Assembly (NCBI GenBank): GCA_965153455.1
Contig: OZ234497.1
Span: 2,790,001-2,854,000 of the forward strand
DNA: 64,000 nucleotides
Direction of reading: 5' to 3'
DNA from: Sphagnum compactum
Lineage: Eukaryota; Bryophyta; Sphagnopsida; Sphagnales
Position numbers and translations under genes: made by a program. This document shows, in pieces, positions 12,640 through 23,159 of this stretch (positions within the stretch are counted from its first letter, which is position 1; every line of letters begins with the position of its first letter). The notes below the pieces were generated by a model. The model saw nothing but the letters and a program-made list of their open reading frames with translations. It was not told where the DNA came from and did no database searches.

Positions 12640-13024
12640 CTGACTTCATGGTAACGCACAGCAGGTTTTGAAATGATAATGGCCTTCTCCAGGCCTTTTT
12701 AGGTGTTCAAACCAAAGTTTCTGATGCTTCATCCACTTGGCGAAAATATATGTCTCGTTCAATTCAGCATGGCACCCATTCAGGCAGACAGTCGCATCCA
12801 CATTGACAATATCACCCTCCTCCAATTGCCTGGCATCTGGAATGCCATGGCAGATAACTTCATGCACAGATGTGCAGCATGATTTTGGGACAAAATGGTA
12901 GTTCAGAGGAGAAGGGTAAGCCCCAGCAGAAATTGTAGCCTGATGTATGACCGCATCTATCTTATTCGTTGTTACCCCTGGCTTGATCACTCTTGCTGCT
13001 GCATGCAACATGTTGCAGGCAACC
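12640..13024 (-). pseudogene. Methionine aminopeptidase type 1 pseudogene (one exon)
   Basis: A minus-strand exon begins after a good acceptor (TGCTTGCAG, AG at 13026-13025) with [16 protein letters not shown], then [16 protein letters not shown] and [19 protein letters not shown], diagnostic of eukaryotic MAP1. The first metal-binding Asp (in VNVD) is kept. The second, in the usual HGDLNET, is Glu here (CHAELNET). After NETYIFA the homology moves to other frames: DEASETLV is followed by a stop, then [17 protein letters not shown] appears in a third frame. At least two frameshifts and one stop make it a pseudogene. Upstream exons and the C-terminal third are absent. The retained acceptor means it is a genomic duplicate and not a processed copy. 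Confidence 0.8.
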
Positions 13025-13627
13025 CTGCAAGCATGTCACAATTTTGCTATCTGCAAGATGGAATACACACAAACACGTCCAAGACAGCAGATCCAACACT
13101 ACAAATGCACCCAAAAAAAATGGACAATTCAAACTGCAGTGCATTGAAGAAGTACCAACACCAGGTCCAAAAACCCTAATCCAAAACCAAAATTCCATGG
13201 CCATGCAGCAAATCCAAGACTAAAAATGAACCAAAAAGAAGAGACATCTCAAACTGCAGAGCACTGAACAAGTACAATCAACAAACAATAAACAGAAGAG
13301 ACATGACACCAAACAAAATCATAACGCCAAACAAAAAGGCCAGATTAGGGTTTACTGCCTGAAGTGTAATCTACCGTTCTCTGTGACCTACCCTCATCTC
13401 AAATTTTCCAACCATATAATGCAAATCAGGCTGGGGTGCTAAAATTTGAAAAGAGAGGAATCCCCACAACTATAGTTTGTCCAATCTCTTCAGTTCCATA
13501 GTGTAATTACCTTGCAGCAAGCTCAAAAGCGTCTTGCATCAGTGACAATTTTCCTCCCTTAGCTGAACACCTGCAGCAGCTGCGCTTTAGTAGAGCTAGT
13601 TGAGATAAGCATCATTCGCTTTGCTCT

Positions 13628-14929
13628 TCATATCCAGTCTCTCTCTTGTAGTTTAAGTGGCAAGTAAACTTCAGAAAGGTACTGAAAACCAAAGGAACTC
13701 AGGGCTTGGATCTCAGCCTTCTCCTTGGTCTTGACCATCAGTTCCAACTCCTTGTACCAGTTTTTGTCCTTCTTGATGAAATCCTCTTCAAGCATGTCTT
13801 TCCCTGTCTTGATATCCTGATCAGTCATCGGCAACCGGCATTGCTCAGGAATTTTATACTTGTCAAGATCACTGGGACGAACTCCTAACCATTTGATGTC
13901 AGGTGTGGTAAGATTGGAACTGTCGTAGGACATGTTCTTTGATCCACTCATGTAAACAGAGAGGATCTTTAGACCATAAGGATCACTGTCAACTAACCCT
14001 AACACAGGCAGCTTCAAGTCTGTCTTCATTCTCTTCAAAAACAGCCTTGTGGCAACATCAGGCTGACCTTTGGCTGTAATGATCACACAAGGAAACCGGT
14101 TGTAGAATCTGTCCTCTGCAAGCCGCATGAATGCAGCATCCTTCTCAACTAACAGGATGAACAGCGCATCGCTCTCCATTCCTTGCACCTTATCAATGTT
14201 GGGAGGAATGGCCTTACCTCCAACTCCCATTTTTGTGCAATCGATTCTATCTCCATCTTCAATGAAGATCAGTCTACCTACAACCACTCCCTTTTCCGAT
14301 GCTACAACATTCAAGCTTGACCTGGTGCACCCCAGCATGCATGACACATCGTCCAGGATAGTGTCTGACTGTCCCTGTTCCTGGAACAGCTTCACATCCG
14401 TGTAGAAGAGGTCACGCTTTGTAACATGGATCTGTTTTGTGCAAAGCTGGTGCACAAGCTGAAGGATCCGCGTTGTGATTGCCGTCTTCCGAACACTGGA
14501 GATGTTGGCAAATTGTCGAAATGAAGCTTTGTCCTTGAGAACTATGCGATCTAGCTCAGGAACATAAAGCTGGTTGGCACTGCTCCTTGCTGGCACGCTG
14601 TAGCCGAATCCATTCCCTGCCAGAATCGACTTCGCGATGCTCAAAATACTTCTCTCAATCTCCAGCACAACACTGCTGGTGTTCAGGTCCACGACTTCTT
14701 TACAGGCGTGAGGGAGGTTCAGGTCTGCAAGGGTGCGAGTCTCTTGCCTGACATCTTTTGCAGTCGCAGAGAATTTTTTTACAGATGCCAGAATCACAGC
14801 ATCAGATTTGAGTTTCTTTCTAAAGCCGAGAGCAGCCTGTGCTTGTTTCTTGGCTCCCTGGCCTGTGCGAAGCTCCTCCTCATCATCATCATCATCATCT
14901 TCGACGACAGCCTTCCGCTTGTCCACCAT
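13628..14929 (-). CDS. TOP6A: DNA topoisomerase VI subunit A (SPO11-3 type), single exon
   Basis: Intact 433-residue ORF. The N-terminus is acidic and Lys-rich (DDDDDDEEE at about 11-19). The winged-helix domain holds the catalytic tyrosine Y176 in [12 protein letters not shown], which makes the 5'-phosphotyrosyl link with DNA. The TOPRIM domain carries E262 in LLVEKDAAF and D314/D316 in VDSDPYG, the Mg-binding residues. The C-terminus ([14 protein letters not shown]) matches the plant subunit. With TOP6B this enzyme decatenates DNA and supports endoreduplication in plants. The vegetative SPO11-3 paralogue fits better than the meiotic SPO11-1/-2, because Arabidopsis SPO11-3 has very few introns while the meiotic genes have many. 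All catalytic residues are present. A telo-box lies 144-161 bp upstream. Confidence 0.95.
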   Translation of the reverse strand: MVDKRKAVVEDDDDDDEEELRTGQGAKKQAQAALGFRKKLKSDAVILASVKKFSATAKDVRQETRTLADLNLPHACKEVVDLNTSSVVLEIERSILSIAKSILAGNGFGYSVPARSSANQLYVPELDRIVLKDKASFRQFANISSVRKTAITTRILQLVHQLCTKQIHVTKRDLFYTDVKLFQEQGQSDTILDDVSCMLGCTRSSLNVVASEKGVVVGRLIFIEDGDRIDCTKMGVGGKAIPPNIDKVQGMESDALFILLVEKDAAFMRLAEDRFYNRFPCVIITAKGQPDVATRLFLKRMKTDLKLPVLGLVDSDPYGLKILSVYMSGSKNMSYDSSNLTTPDIKWLGVRPSDLDKYKIPEQCRLPMTDQDIKTGKDMLEEDFIKKDKNWYKELELMVKTKEKAEIQALSSFGFQYLSEVYLPLKLQERDWI

Positions 14930-15072
14930 TGCTGCAGCTCCACACTACCAAGAGCTCACTGCACAGCAGGCATCAAAAGCATGGAAATAGAGTGAAGTTA
15001 GGGAAGAAGGGTTACAACACCACTGTTCATCTCTCTTCTATCTCTTTGCATTTTTTGCTATTCTATATGATC

Positions 15073-15090
15073 CCCTAAACCCTAAACCCT
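15073..15090 (+). promoter_or_regulatory. Telo-box cluster in the TOP6A divergent promoter
   Basis: Two and a half CCCTAAA units. The AAACCCTAA telo-box is a known plant promoter element of replication, cell-cycle and translation genes, which fits TOP6A. It lies between TOP6A and the coding-like segment at 15140-15390 on the other strand, so it may serve both directions. Confidence 0.65.
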
Positions 15091-15139
15091 TATGCTACCG
15101 TAAAGCACTGCCTGGATTTTTCCTTTGTATTTTCAGCTC

Positions 15140-15390
15140 CATTACCTGCCTGAAGAAACCTGTTTTCAGCAAGCGCGATCTTCTGCGGTTGAAGGTACCA
15201 GCCAGGCTGTACTGTGAAAAAATCCCAGTGCTGCTTTACGTAGGAAAAGGACCTGAGTACAGGCCCTTCAGTGAATTTCGACCTGTGCCCGAGGCCGCCC
15301 TATTTTTCGTAGTGTATTTTTGCAGATGACCATTGTCAAGCGCAGGAACTCAGGGCCCATCTTTCTCGATCTTGCAAAATGGAAGTAAGC
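15140..15390 (+). other. Coding-like segment divergent from TOP6A (possible truncated gene)
   Basis: One open frame reads KKPVFSKRDLLRLKVPARLY and on to PEYRPFSEFRPVPEAALFF, with balanced amino-acid composition and CG-containing codons unlike the flanks. After TTTTTGCAG a second exon-like piece begins ATGACCATTGTCAAGCGC (MTIVKRRNSGPIFLDLAKW) and ends AAATGGAA|GTAAGC, a good donor. I recognise no family. No continuation is seen downstream, where the DNA turns AT-rich, so this may be the 5' end of a gene cut off by later insertion. Confidence 0.3.
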
Positions 15391-15399
15391 TTGAACTCA

Positions 15400-16199
15400 G
15401 CGCACGTCCTCTGGAAATTAGGGCAGGTTTTTATGAGTGTTGTGCAGTTATTCGATTTTACAGTAATCGGAGGTTTCAATTCTTTAGAAAAAAAAACTTA
15501 ATTAATGAATAGTCGGTTTGATTTTGTTGAGGAAAATTTTAGAATTAAGAGAATCAAAGGTTTTCAATTATTTCACAAACATCAAAGAATCGACAGTTTT
15601 CATGAAAGATCCAACAAAGAACTTCATTTGTGTTGAATGGCGAGTGTCTCTCATTTTGTGTAAGGAACTCTTGTCACGAAAAGAACAACATTGTGTTGGA
15701 TGGTGAATGTCTCTCATTTTAATAAGCCACTCTCTTTGTGCTGGCATGATTTTTCCTTCCAAGCACATCTATCTACAAAGGAAGGTTGTTTGTTGGCCTT
15801 GCCTGCCAAGGCGAGGATATTGTGTTCAGATTCATTATAGAGTATAGTAGCTTAAGGATTTTGGCCCCCATGTAGTAGTAGGTCTATTTTTATACCAGGA
15901 TTTTTGAAGGATGATATTTTGGCTTGTGTTGAAACTTGAGATTAGTTATAGAGTTTATGATATCTTAAAGGATTTTTGTTTCATTTAGAGGATTTTCCTG
16001 AAGGTTATAATTTTTGCATGGTGAAATATTTGAATTTCCATAATTGTTCTTTTGCCTTTTAAATGCGAATGGCAAGGCCACATTGTGACACACCCCTTGT
16101 TTTTGTTTGTCATATTGAGATCTTCCAAACCATAATGCCTGTCGTTGTGCTTCTAGAGCTACACAGAACACATGTTCATCCGAACAGAGAATGGTTAAT
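15400..16199. other. AT-rich DNA, nothing recognised
   Basis: AT-rich sequence with short direct repeats (GAATGTCTCTCATTTT and GAGTGTCTCTCATTTT near 15645 and 15706). No conserved reading frame. Confidence 0.4.
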
Positions 16200-16945
16200 G
16201 AATTTGCATCCATGAAGATGAGGGTTATATGTTTTTCATCCACTTACAAGAAGGTTATGAAACTTTTTCATTCGTCACCGTGAGGGTTATGAGGTCGCTT
16301 CCAAACCTCTAAACAGAAGGTTGTGTCTGGTAACCAGCTCAAGTACACTGGTTACCAAGGTGATGAAACTTTTCATCCACCCACATGAGATTTATAGAGT
16401 AGCTTTCAAATCCCTAAGCAGAAGGCTGTGTGTGGTAACCCAGCTCAAGGACACTGGTTACCGAAGTTATGAAACTTTTCATCCATAATTTTCATTAACT
16501 CACTCAAGGGTCAGGAGTCACTTTCAGAATTCTAAACAGAAGGTTTTTGTCTGGTAACCAACTCAAAGATGCTGGTTACCAAGGTTATGAAATTTTTCAT
16601 CCAAAATTTTCGTTAACTCATGTGAGGGTTAGGGGGTCACTTTCAAACTTCTAAACAGAAGGTTGTGTCTGGTAACCAACTCAAAGATGCTGGTTACCAA
16701 GGTTATGAAAAAAATTTCATCCAAAATTTTCATTAACTCACGTGAGGGTTTAGGGGTCACCTTTCAAAATTCTAAACAGAAGGTTGTGTCTGGTAACCAA
16801 CCAACTCAAGGATACTGGTTACCGAGGTTATGAAACTTTTCATCCACCCACATGAGGGTTATGGAGTTGCTTTCAAACCTCTAGACAGAAGGTAATGTCT
16901 GGTAATCAGTCCCAGGACACTGGTTACAGGAAATAACTTGGCTGG
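16200..16945. repeat. Tandem array, six copies, each with a GGTAACCA/TGGTTACC hairpin
   Basis: Units of about 104 or 119 bp start at roughly 16317, 16421, 16540, 16659, 16780 and 16889 with GAAGGTTGTGTCTGGTAACCA. Each has GGTAACCA, about 13 spacer bases, then TGGTTACC, an 8-bp inverted repeat able to form a hairpin. AGGTTATGAAACTTTTCATCC and a GAGGGTTA..GTC..CTTTCAAA tail follow. Long units carry an extra ATTTTCATTAACTCA segment that short units lack. The inverted repeat is kept in five of six copies although the spacers vary. A telo-box follows the array by about 50 bp. Confidence 0.85.
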
Positions 16946-16997
16946 TTACCTAAGCCCTGGAAGCTAACTGTATTCAAGTGCAGCATGCATGAGAGAG

Positions 16998-17015
16998 ACC
17001 CTAAACCCTAAACCC
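16998..17015 (+). promoter_or_regulatory. Telo-box pair after the hairpin array
   Basis: ACCCTAAACCCTAAACCC, two telo-box units, just after the GGTAACC array and before a transcribed-looking leader (17040-17260). That leader includes a poly-A tract and an (ACG)n run at 17180-17209. It reads like a plant promoter, but the downstream frame (MEKKNDVASPTV, about 40 codons) stops quickly, so any gene here is truncated or non-coding. Confidence 0.5.
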
Positions 17016-17176
17016 ATAAAGAGCTCGAGAAAGCTAGCCAGATGATTCAAGGCAAAAAAAAAAAAAAAAAGGGTTCGAGAACAGATCTTCAAGTTTTCCA
17101 TTTCATAGTCCCCATGTTACTCGCAGGAGAATTGATCTCGCAAATGGAAAAAAAAAACGATGTCGCCAGCCCAACC

Positions 17177-17211
<35 letters not shown>

Positions 17212-17581
17212 CGACCTCACCATTCCTAGCGCTGAACTCTTGCAAACGGTGAAACGGTGATCATCATCAGTGGTGAGGCGGTACGATTGGCGGCCAGCAG
17301 CAGCAAAGCTCGCATAGCAAGCAACAATACAGAAGCGACGTACTGGCAAAGCAAAAAAGAAACATACAATATGTACTTAGCCACGTTTAGGATTCGGAGC
17401 TTCATCCTCGGACGGAACAGTTCTCTCTGGGGTTAAAGATTTTGTCCAGAATATCGTGTCCATCATGACAATCTTGCGAGCTCGTAGAATTCTGTTCTTT
17501 ATATCTGAGACTCTGTCAGACATGATGAAAAGCTCCTTACAAAATGATCAAAGATTTTGGACGGTCATGAACATGCAAAGC

Positions 17582-18125
17582 TTACCAAGCATCGAGACAC
17601 GCCAAGGATCCGACTGGTTGCGGGTCCAAGACATATGGAGGCGGCGTATACACAACAACGGCAGGTGGTGCTGCAGCAGCAGCAGGTGGTAAGCCTCTTG
17701 TGGAAGACATGATTCCTCGCGCCTCCGGGGGTGGAATAGGAATGTAAGCATCTTGTTGTATGTACACTGCAAGAGGAAGGTGTTTGGACAACATCATTCA
17801 CGCAGAGAAATCCAAACAAGACACGAAGGAAAGTTTGTGACATCTCTCCACTGGTGATAGACAATCTTCGCAATCGAACTTGCAACACTGGAGAGACATA
17901 GCAAAATCTTCCCTAGTCTTATTACTCGAGAAACAGATTTTGCTTACCGAAACTTGGCGGAACCACGACAACAGCCTCTAGAATTTTGCGGTCCTTATGA
18001 TCTGCTTGCTGTCGAGCCTTGTCGTCGCCCCGTTTGCTTTCTTCCTTCTGATCAGCTCCTTGCCGCGTTTGCAGCTTCTTCTCATCATCATCTTGCTTCT
18101 TTTTGTGCTTTCTGAGAAAATCCAT
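17582..18125 (-). CDS. Hypothetical two-exon protein (about 120 residues)
   Basis: Not recognised. Exon 1 is 18125-17948, starting ATGGATTTTCTCAGAAAG and ending at a good donor (TTTCG|GTAAGC). Exon 2 is 17766-17582 after a good acceptor (CTCTTGCAG|TG). The joined frame stays open to a stop, 120 residues with a 181-bp intron. Residues 1-50 are very charged (KHKKKQDDDEKK, KEESKRGDDKARQQADHKD). After VVVVPPSF the protein becomes proline- and alanine-rich (IPIPPPEARG, PPAAAAAPPAVVVYTPPP), likely disordered. Further coding-like sequence lies upstream in another frame (RIGKFFAIVPDGDFNLKIVE, near 18220-18150), so the true 5' end may be farther out or this may be a decaying gene. Confidence 0.35.
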
Positions 18126-18239
18126 GGCGAGGAGGCGCCTCCTTCCTGTCTCTCGGTAATGCAATCGCTTCAACAATTTTCAAATTGAAGTCTCCGTCTG
18201 GTACGATGGCAAAGAACTTGCCGATGCGCTCAGCATGCA

Positions 18240-20650
18240 AATTGCTGAGCTTCGTGCACATGCCAAGTCCAGTGAGTTACGGCCGCGATTGGATCATGTG
18301 TGCATGCAAGGCTCAAGCTCTCAAACATGCGTGCACAATAGTTTGGTGAGGATTATGATGATGATGTTGCCATCACGTATAAATCGCAAACAAATGAATC
18401 GGGACACAGTGCGCTTCCCGATTCAAGCGCTTGTCACTTGAGGTTACGGATCCGGAACAAGAACCTCGAGCACTCGGGACCAGACAACTGCATGTATGTT
18501 GTCAGAGACCTCAAATGCTCGGAAAAGGGGAGGGAGAGAGAGAGAGAGGAGCCACGAACATCGAAGTGACAATGATCTGCACAAGACTCGGGTGCACAAG
18601 ATCCCGGAAGCTTTCTTTTCTTAGTCCTGAACCCATTCAGGTACTGACTTCCAGATGTGCTCATGCATGTGCTCAGTTTTCGTGCTGAACTTCATATCAG
18701 ATTCTCAAGTTTCTGGCTTTACTGCAACATGCATATGAGATTCTCAAGGTTCTGGCAATCTCAAAGAAGTAGGATATTCCAAAGCATGACCGAGTTCCAA
18801 GAGCTTGAGCATTAGAGGAGCGAAAGAAAACATTCAACAACAAGAGAAGGAGAAGGAGAAGAACATGCAGCAAATGATCGTTGAACTTCAAAGTAGTCTT
18901 TCAAGACATATGTTCCATTCTATGACAGAGACACAGCTGCCTCCACTCCTTTCATGACATCCATTGTTGCCATTCAGATCCAAGAAACAGGGAGCATTGC
19001 CCACAGCTAGTAAATCCTTCTCAAAACACAGTTCAACTTTGCACTGACAGCATGTGATTCAAGCACTGAATAGTATTTTCCTTTGTATTTACATATAGGT
19101 CTAACTCATAAGCCAAATCCCTGAACTCTTGCAGTTGCTCACCATTTGAGTGAAGATCCGGTCTTGCTTTTACATGGAACTTGATAATTCCTTTTCATGC
19201 CAATTGGTGATGACACAGTTTATTCTCAGTCTCAGGCACCAAAAACTGAAGTGAAAATGCACAATTTCAGCTGCAGTGTCATGGTTGAACATGATAGAAG
19301 CCAACATTCAAGATCAGATTGTGCATTCCTGACCGTCTTTATGGACAATATGCAATGCCCATGTAAAATCTCCTCCTGAACCTCAGCATTGTTAGACAAG
19401 TACTCCAAGAGGAGTTTGACTGCAGACTCTTCAACAAAGGTTCTTGACTGCAGTGGAGTGTACAAGTTAGCCAATGATACCCTGCCAAACCCATGTATCT
19501 ATGAAATTGCAGAGAATCTCCACAACAAGAAGTTGAAGGTCACATGACAATGAGTGCAGAAATAACCTTCTGAGAGTCTCTGACAAAGTGATGGACCATC
19601 ATCACCTTTCATTACAAATAGCAATGCCAAGCTGCTCCATGACTACCCACTGAATTCATCAGCTCCTGACAGTGGGTGTAGTAGATAAGTACATAATAAT
19701 CTGCCCAAAATCTGGGCAAACCATTACACAAAATCTGCATCCTGAGTTTGTGTTGCATTTCCAGAAGCAACAGCAGGAGGACTCAGTCACAATGTGAGAG
19801 CTACCACACAAGAGACATAACTAATCAAAAAAGTAATCAGTATCCTCCTTCAAGCTGCAACAAGCTTGTAACAGAAAGCTTCACTTTCATGCCCAAACCC
19901 ATGTATGGTCTTCTTGAAATGCCCGTGATGCGACTGTCATCTTCACTGCAAGAAAATGTTCCAAACAGAATCAAATTTCCAGGAAATTTCGGATGGAAGT
20001 CTCACAAGAATGCCATAGCAATTGCACCATTTTTGCTGAATCAACCTGCTGTCTTCATTGCCTGCCTAGATGGATTCAACACACACAAAATCCACAGGGT
20101 TAGGTCATCTTCAAAATCAACCCTAAGAAGATCTCCATCCCCACAACAGTATCTACAGCCTTTCTCTAAACTTTAAACCTGAAATCCATGCTGTTCAAGA
20201 ACTCTGAAACCTTATGCCAAAACGAAGATAAGAGGACCAACTCTGTGGTTAGAATCTGACCTAAAACTCCAATGAAAAAAACGGTAAGCAGCAACACAAA
20301 ACTTGTGCAATTATGTGCCCACGAGCAAGCAAGCTATCAAGCAAGCATTCCATCTCAATGAAGCTCCAGACAATGGAGATAAGATAGAGGGATGGCTTGT
20401 ACTGCTCTTTGCCACCATCAAAGGTCCTAAAACCATGGACCCTGAAAACCGTTTGGGCGCCAAAAGTGTGGGAACGGTTGTTGCTTCCGATCTTAGCTTT
20501 CTAGGGTTTTCTTCCCCAGATTCTGAAGGGACTCGACGACTCGACCACGAAATGCCTACTTGTTGTTGAGAAGATGAGCACTGGGGATTTGTAGAGATGG
20601 CAGTGCACGGTGAAGGAGAGTGTGTGTTATGAGTCTTGAGCTGGAATTTT
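18240..20650. other. Intergenic DNA, nothing firmly coding
   Basis: Contains a short GA repeat near 18535-18550 and several frames without recognisable domains (19748-20176 plus, 20311-20673 minus). The part at about 19380-19700 resembles 43850-44180 in word order (TTGCAGAGAATCTCC, CTGAGAGTC, CTCCTGA..GTGGGTGTAG), suggesting an old dispersed repeat. Confidence 0.35.
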
Positions 20651-20659
20651 GGCATTGAG

Positions 20660-22200
20660 AGATGGCTTCTCACGGAGACGATGGAATTCAGGTCTGAATC
20701 ACTTCCTCTGTCTCTGTGTCTCTCTGTCCCTCTGTGTTAGTCCTTGTCTGCAGCATGAATGCTTGCAGAGATTGCCACATCCTCAGAAGCTAAATATTGG
20801 GTGATGCTTAGATGTCCAGGGCATCTCTTGATCTCCTCAAGGAACAAGCATTTCTGACTTTGCAACAAACTGTGGTTCTGATGGCAGGATGATGCAATTC
20901 GAGCACAATTGCAAACCCTAATTCTGGAACTCCTTCACAAAAGAGCAGAGTCATCCACCATGTGCCCTTCAGAAGCTCGTACTTTCTCTCACCACCCTTC
21001 CTCTTTCTTCTGCTAACAAAGTTTTTTCTGTTCAAGATTTAGTTCAAGCTATCAACACATCAATGAAGATGTATGAATGTATGTACATTGGTTGATGGAC
21101 AAAAACTCCATTACAATTATGTTCTTGCAAAGCATTCTTCAAGCATTCTTGTCAGGTGGTTTGGAAGTTTGAAGTCCCCTGCAGTATCACTGCATTTCAA
21201 GGAAATATGATCATTAGAGCTTTGTGCAATTGTGAGTCTGTTTTTGTTTGTTTCTGCTGTGGATTTTTCAGCCAGAGCACTGGAGCCCACCAACTGGAGA
21301 CCCCTCATGGAGACAACTCGAGAGGTAAATTGCATCTGTCAAAGAGCTAAGTTGAAACAAAAATTGCTCAGTTGGATTCTTCTTGCTCACAAGAGAAAGG
21401 CGAAGAAACCAGTGCTTTTTCAATGCATCTTCCCCTGCTACCTAATGAATAAGGAGAATTGATGTGCTGTCTATTGAGATGACAGATTGTGGCAGTAAAC
21501 AGTTGTGATAGTGATTTTTGAACATTGTTTGATGTTTGCAGGTTGCTAGACAAATGGCTGTTGATGGTCTAATTGAGTTCACCCAGGTATGGCACCTTCC
21601 ATTTTGAACCTTATGGAGACCTGCAAATGCAGATTCTTCTGTGATTTAGAGTTCCAATATTGCAAGATGGTATGCCACAGATGTCTCCTCATATCAATAG
21701 ATCGCCATGGGTTTTCTGAGTGTGACACTTGATTTCTAGCTATGTCTTGGAGAGAAGAACAAGGTCTGATGAATTGCAAATGCTCACAATAATGTGTTGG
21801 GGAAATGTCAGTTGATAGCAACACAGATAGGTACTTGGAATCAAATTGGAAGAGCTCAACAGTAGGAGATTGTACTTGTGTCTGGTTCTAATCAAAGAAA
21901 ATGTGCAGAGAGGGAAGGTGGTTGATCCACGAGGTTCTCTTAGAGGGCCCTTGCGTCTACGACTGTCAAGAAAAGCATCAACAGCGAGCTCTTGAATTAT
22001 GGTTTGATGTGAAACATCAAGCTCACATCAAGCAAATACGAAAAAAATTCTTCTGTAGTCATAAAATGGCAGAGCTTCAAACAGAGGGATTTTGTGAGTT
22101 TTGTTCATTGTATGGAAGTATCCTGTTCCTTGCACCATCTGGTTGCAGGACCCTTTTAGTCAAATCTGGAACATCTTATTTCAAGGATAATGTATAATTT
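20660..22200 (+). other. Exon-like islands of an unrecognised or decayed gene
   Basis: Several short stretches are bounded by plausible acceptor and donor sites. One reads MASHGDDGIQ before GTCTGA near 20662. Another reads PEHWSPPTGDPSWRQLE between TTTTTCAG and GTAAAT (about 21274-21326). A third reads VARQMAVDGLIEFTQ between TTTGCAG and GTATGG (about 21543-21587). A fourth reads DPFSQIW after GTTGCAG near 22150. Their frames and order fit one plus-strand gene, but the intervening sequence is degraded and I recognise no family. Confidence 0.25.
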
Positions 22201-22549
22201 TGAGATTTCAATTAACTGGAGACATGACAATACATGAGTGTTGTAATGAGAGGCATGACCTGAATTGCAATGATATGAAATCTTTGGAGGAGAGGCAGGC
22301 ATGGAGCCAAATCCAATCGTGGTGGTCACCAATTCCTGAATATTGTTATTGCACACAAAGTTTGACCATGTCCCCACAGCTTCCACAGAGTCATAGAAGA
22401 TTGTTTCTTCTCATCACTTGCAGAATCTGAAAGGTGAGGAAAATGTGCAGTTTGTGCCTGTCTAGAAACAAATTGGTGGTGCCAGTACTTGTTATGTACC
22501 ACCAATACAAGGTTCATCACCGGTACAAGATCATCTATATTGGATACAA

Positions 22550-23100
22550 TAAGAATGCTCACATGACCGATTTGTATAAAGAGCAACAACCAATTGCATG
22601 ATTTTACATGCACAATTCTCAAGGACAAAAATGATTTCCACAGTCAGATAGCAAACCTCTACCTGCAATCTACAGGGATAGATAGAGTCTCATTGCTCAC
22701 ATGACTGATTTGTAAAAAGAGCAAGAACTGATTGGGTAATTATGCTCAGAAAATGGCATTTGAACAGCAAACCTCTGCCTGAAATCTACAGGCATAGATA
22801 AAGTCTCATTGGTCACAAGAATGATTTGTACAAAGAGCAACAATGGATCATATGATTTTACATGCACAATTCTCAAGGACAGAAAAATGATTTCGACATC
22901 CAGTTAGCAAACCTCTATCTGCAATCTACAGACACAGATAGGGTCTCATTACTCACATGACTGATTTGTACAGAGAGCAGCAACAATGGATTGCATGATT
23001 ACACACAAAATTGTTAAGGGCAAAAGAACAGTTTCCACATTTGGATAGCAAACCTCTACATGCAATCTACAGGCATATAGATAGTCTCATCTAAAGAGAT
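22550..23100. repeat. Tandem array of about 116-141 bp downstream of the F-box gene
   Basis: AGCAAACCTCT..CTGCAATCTACAGG recurs at about 22650, 22766, 22906 and 23047. CTCACATGACTGATTTGTA..AGAG recurs at about 22558, 22698, 22814 and 22952. Divergence between units is moderate with indels. The array ends about 60 bp beyond the F-box stop codon, so it may fall in that gene's 3' UTR or terminator region. Confidence 0.8.
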
Positions 23101-23159
23101 GCAGCCAAGCAGGGTTTAGGGTTTACAGATAGTCGCATTGAGGAAAAAAAAACAAACTC

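Noticed and set aside
16200-16945. CRISPR-like array
   Set aside because: The repeat units are long and adjacent without unique spacers of constant length, and the DNA is plant nuclear.
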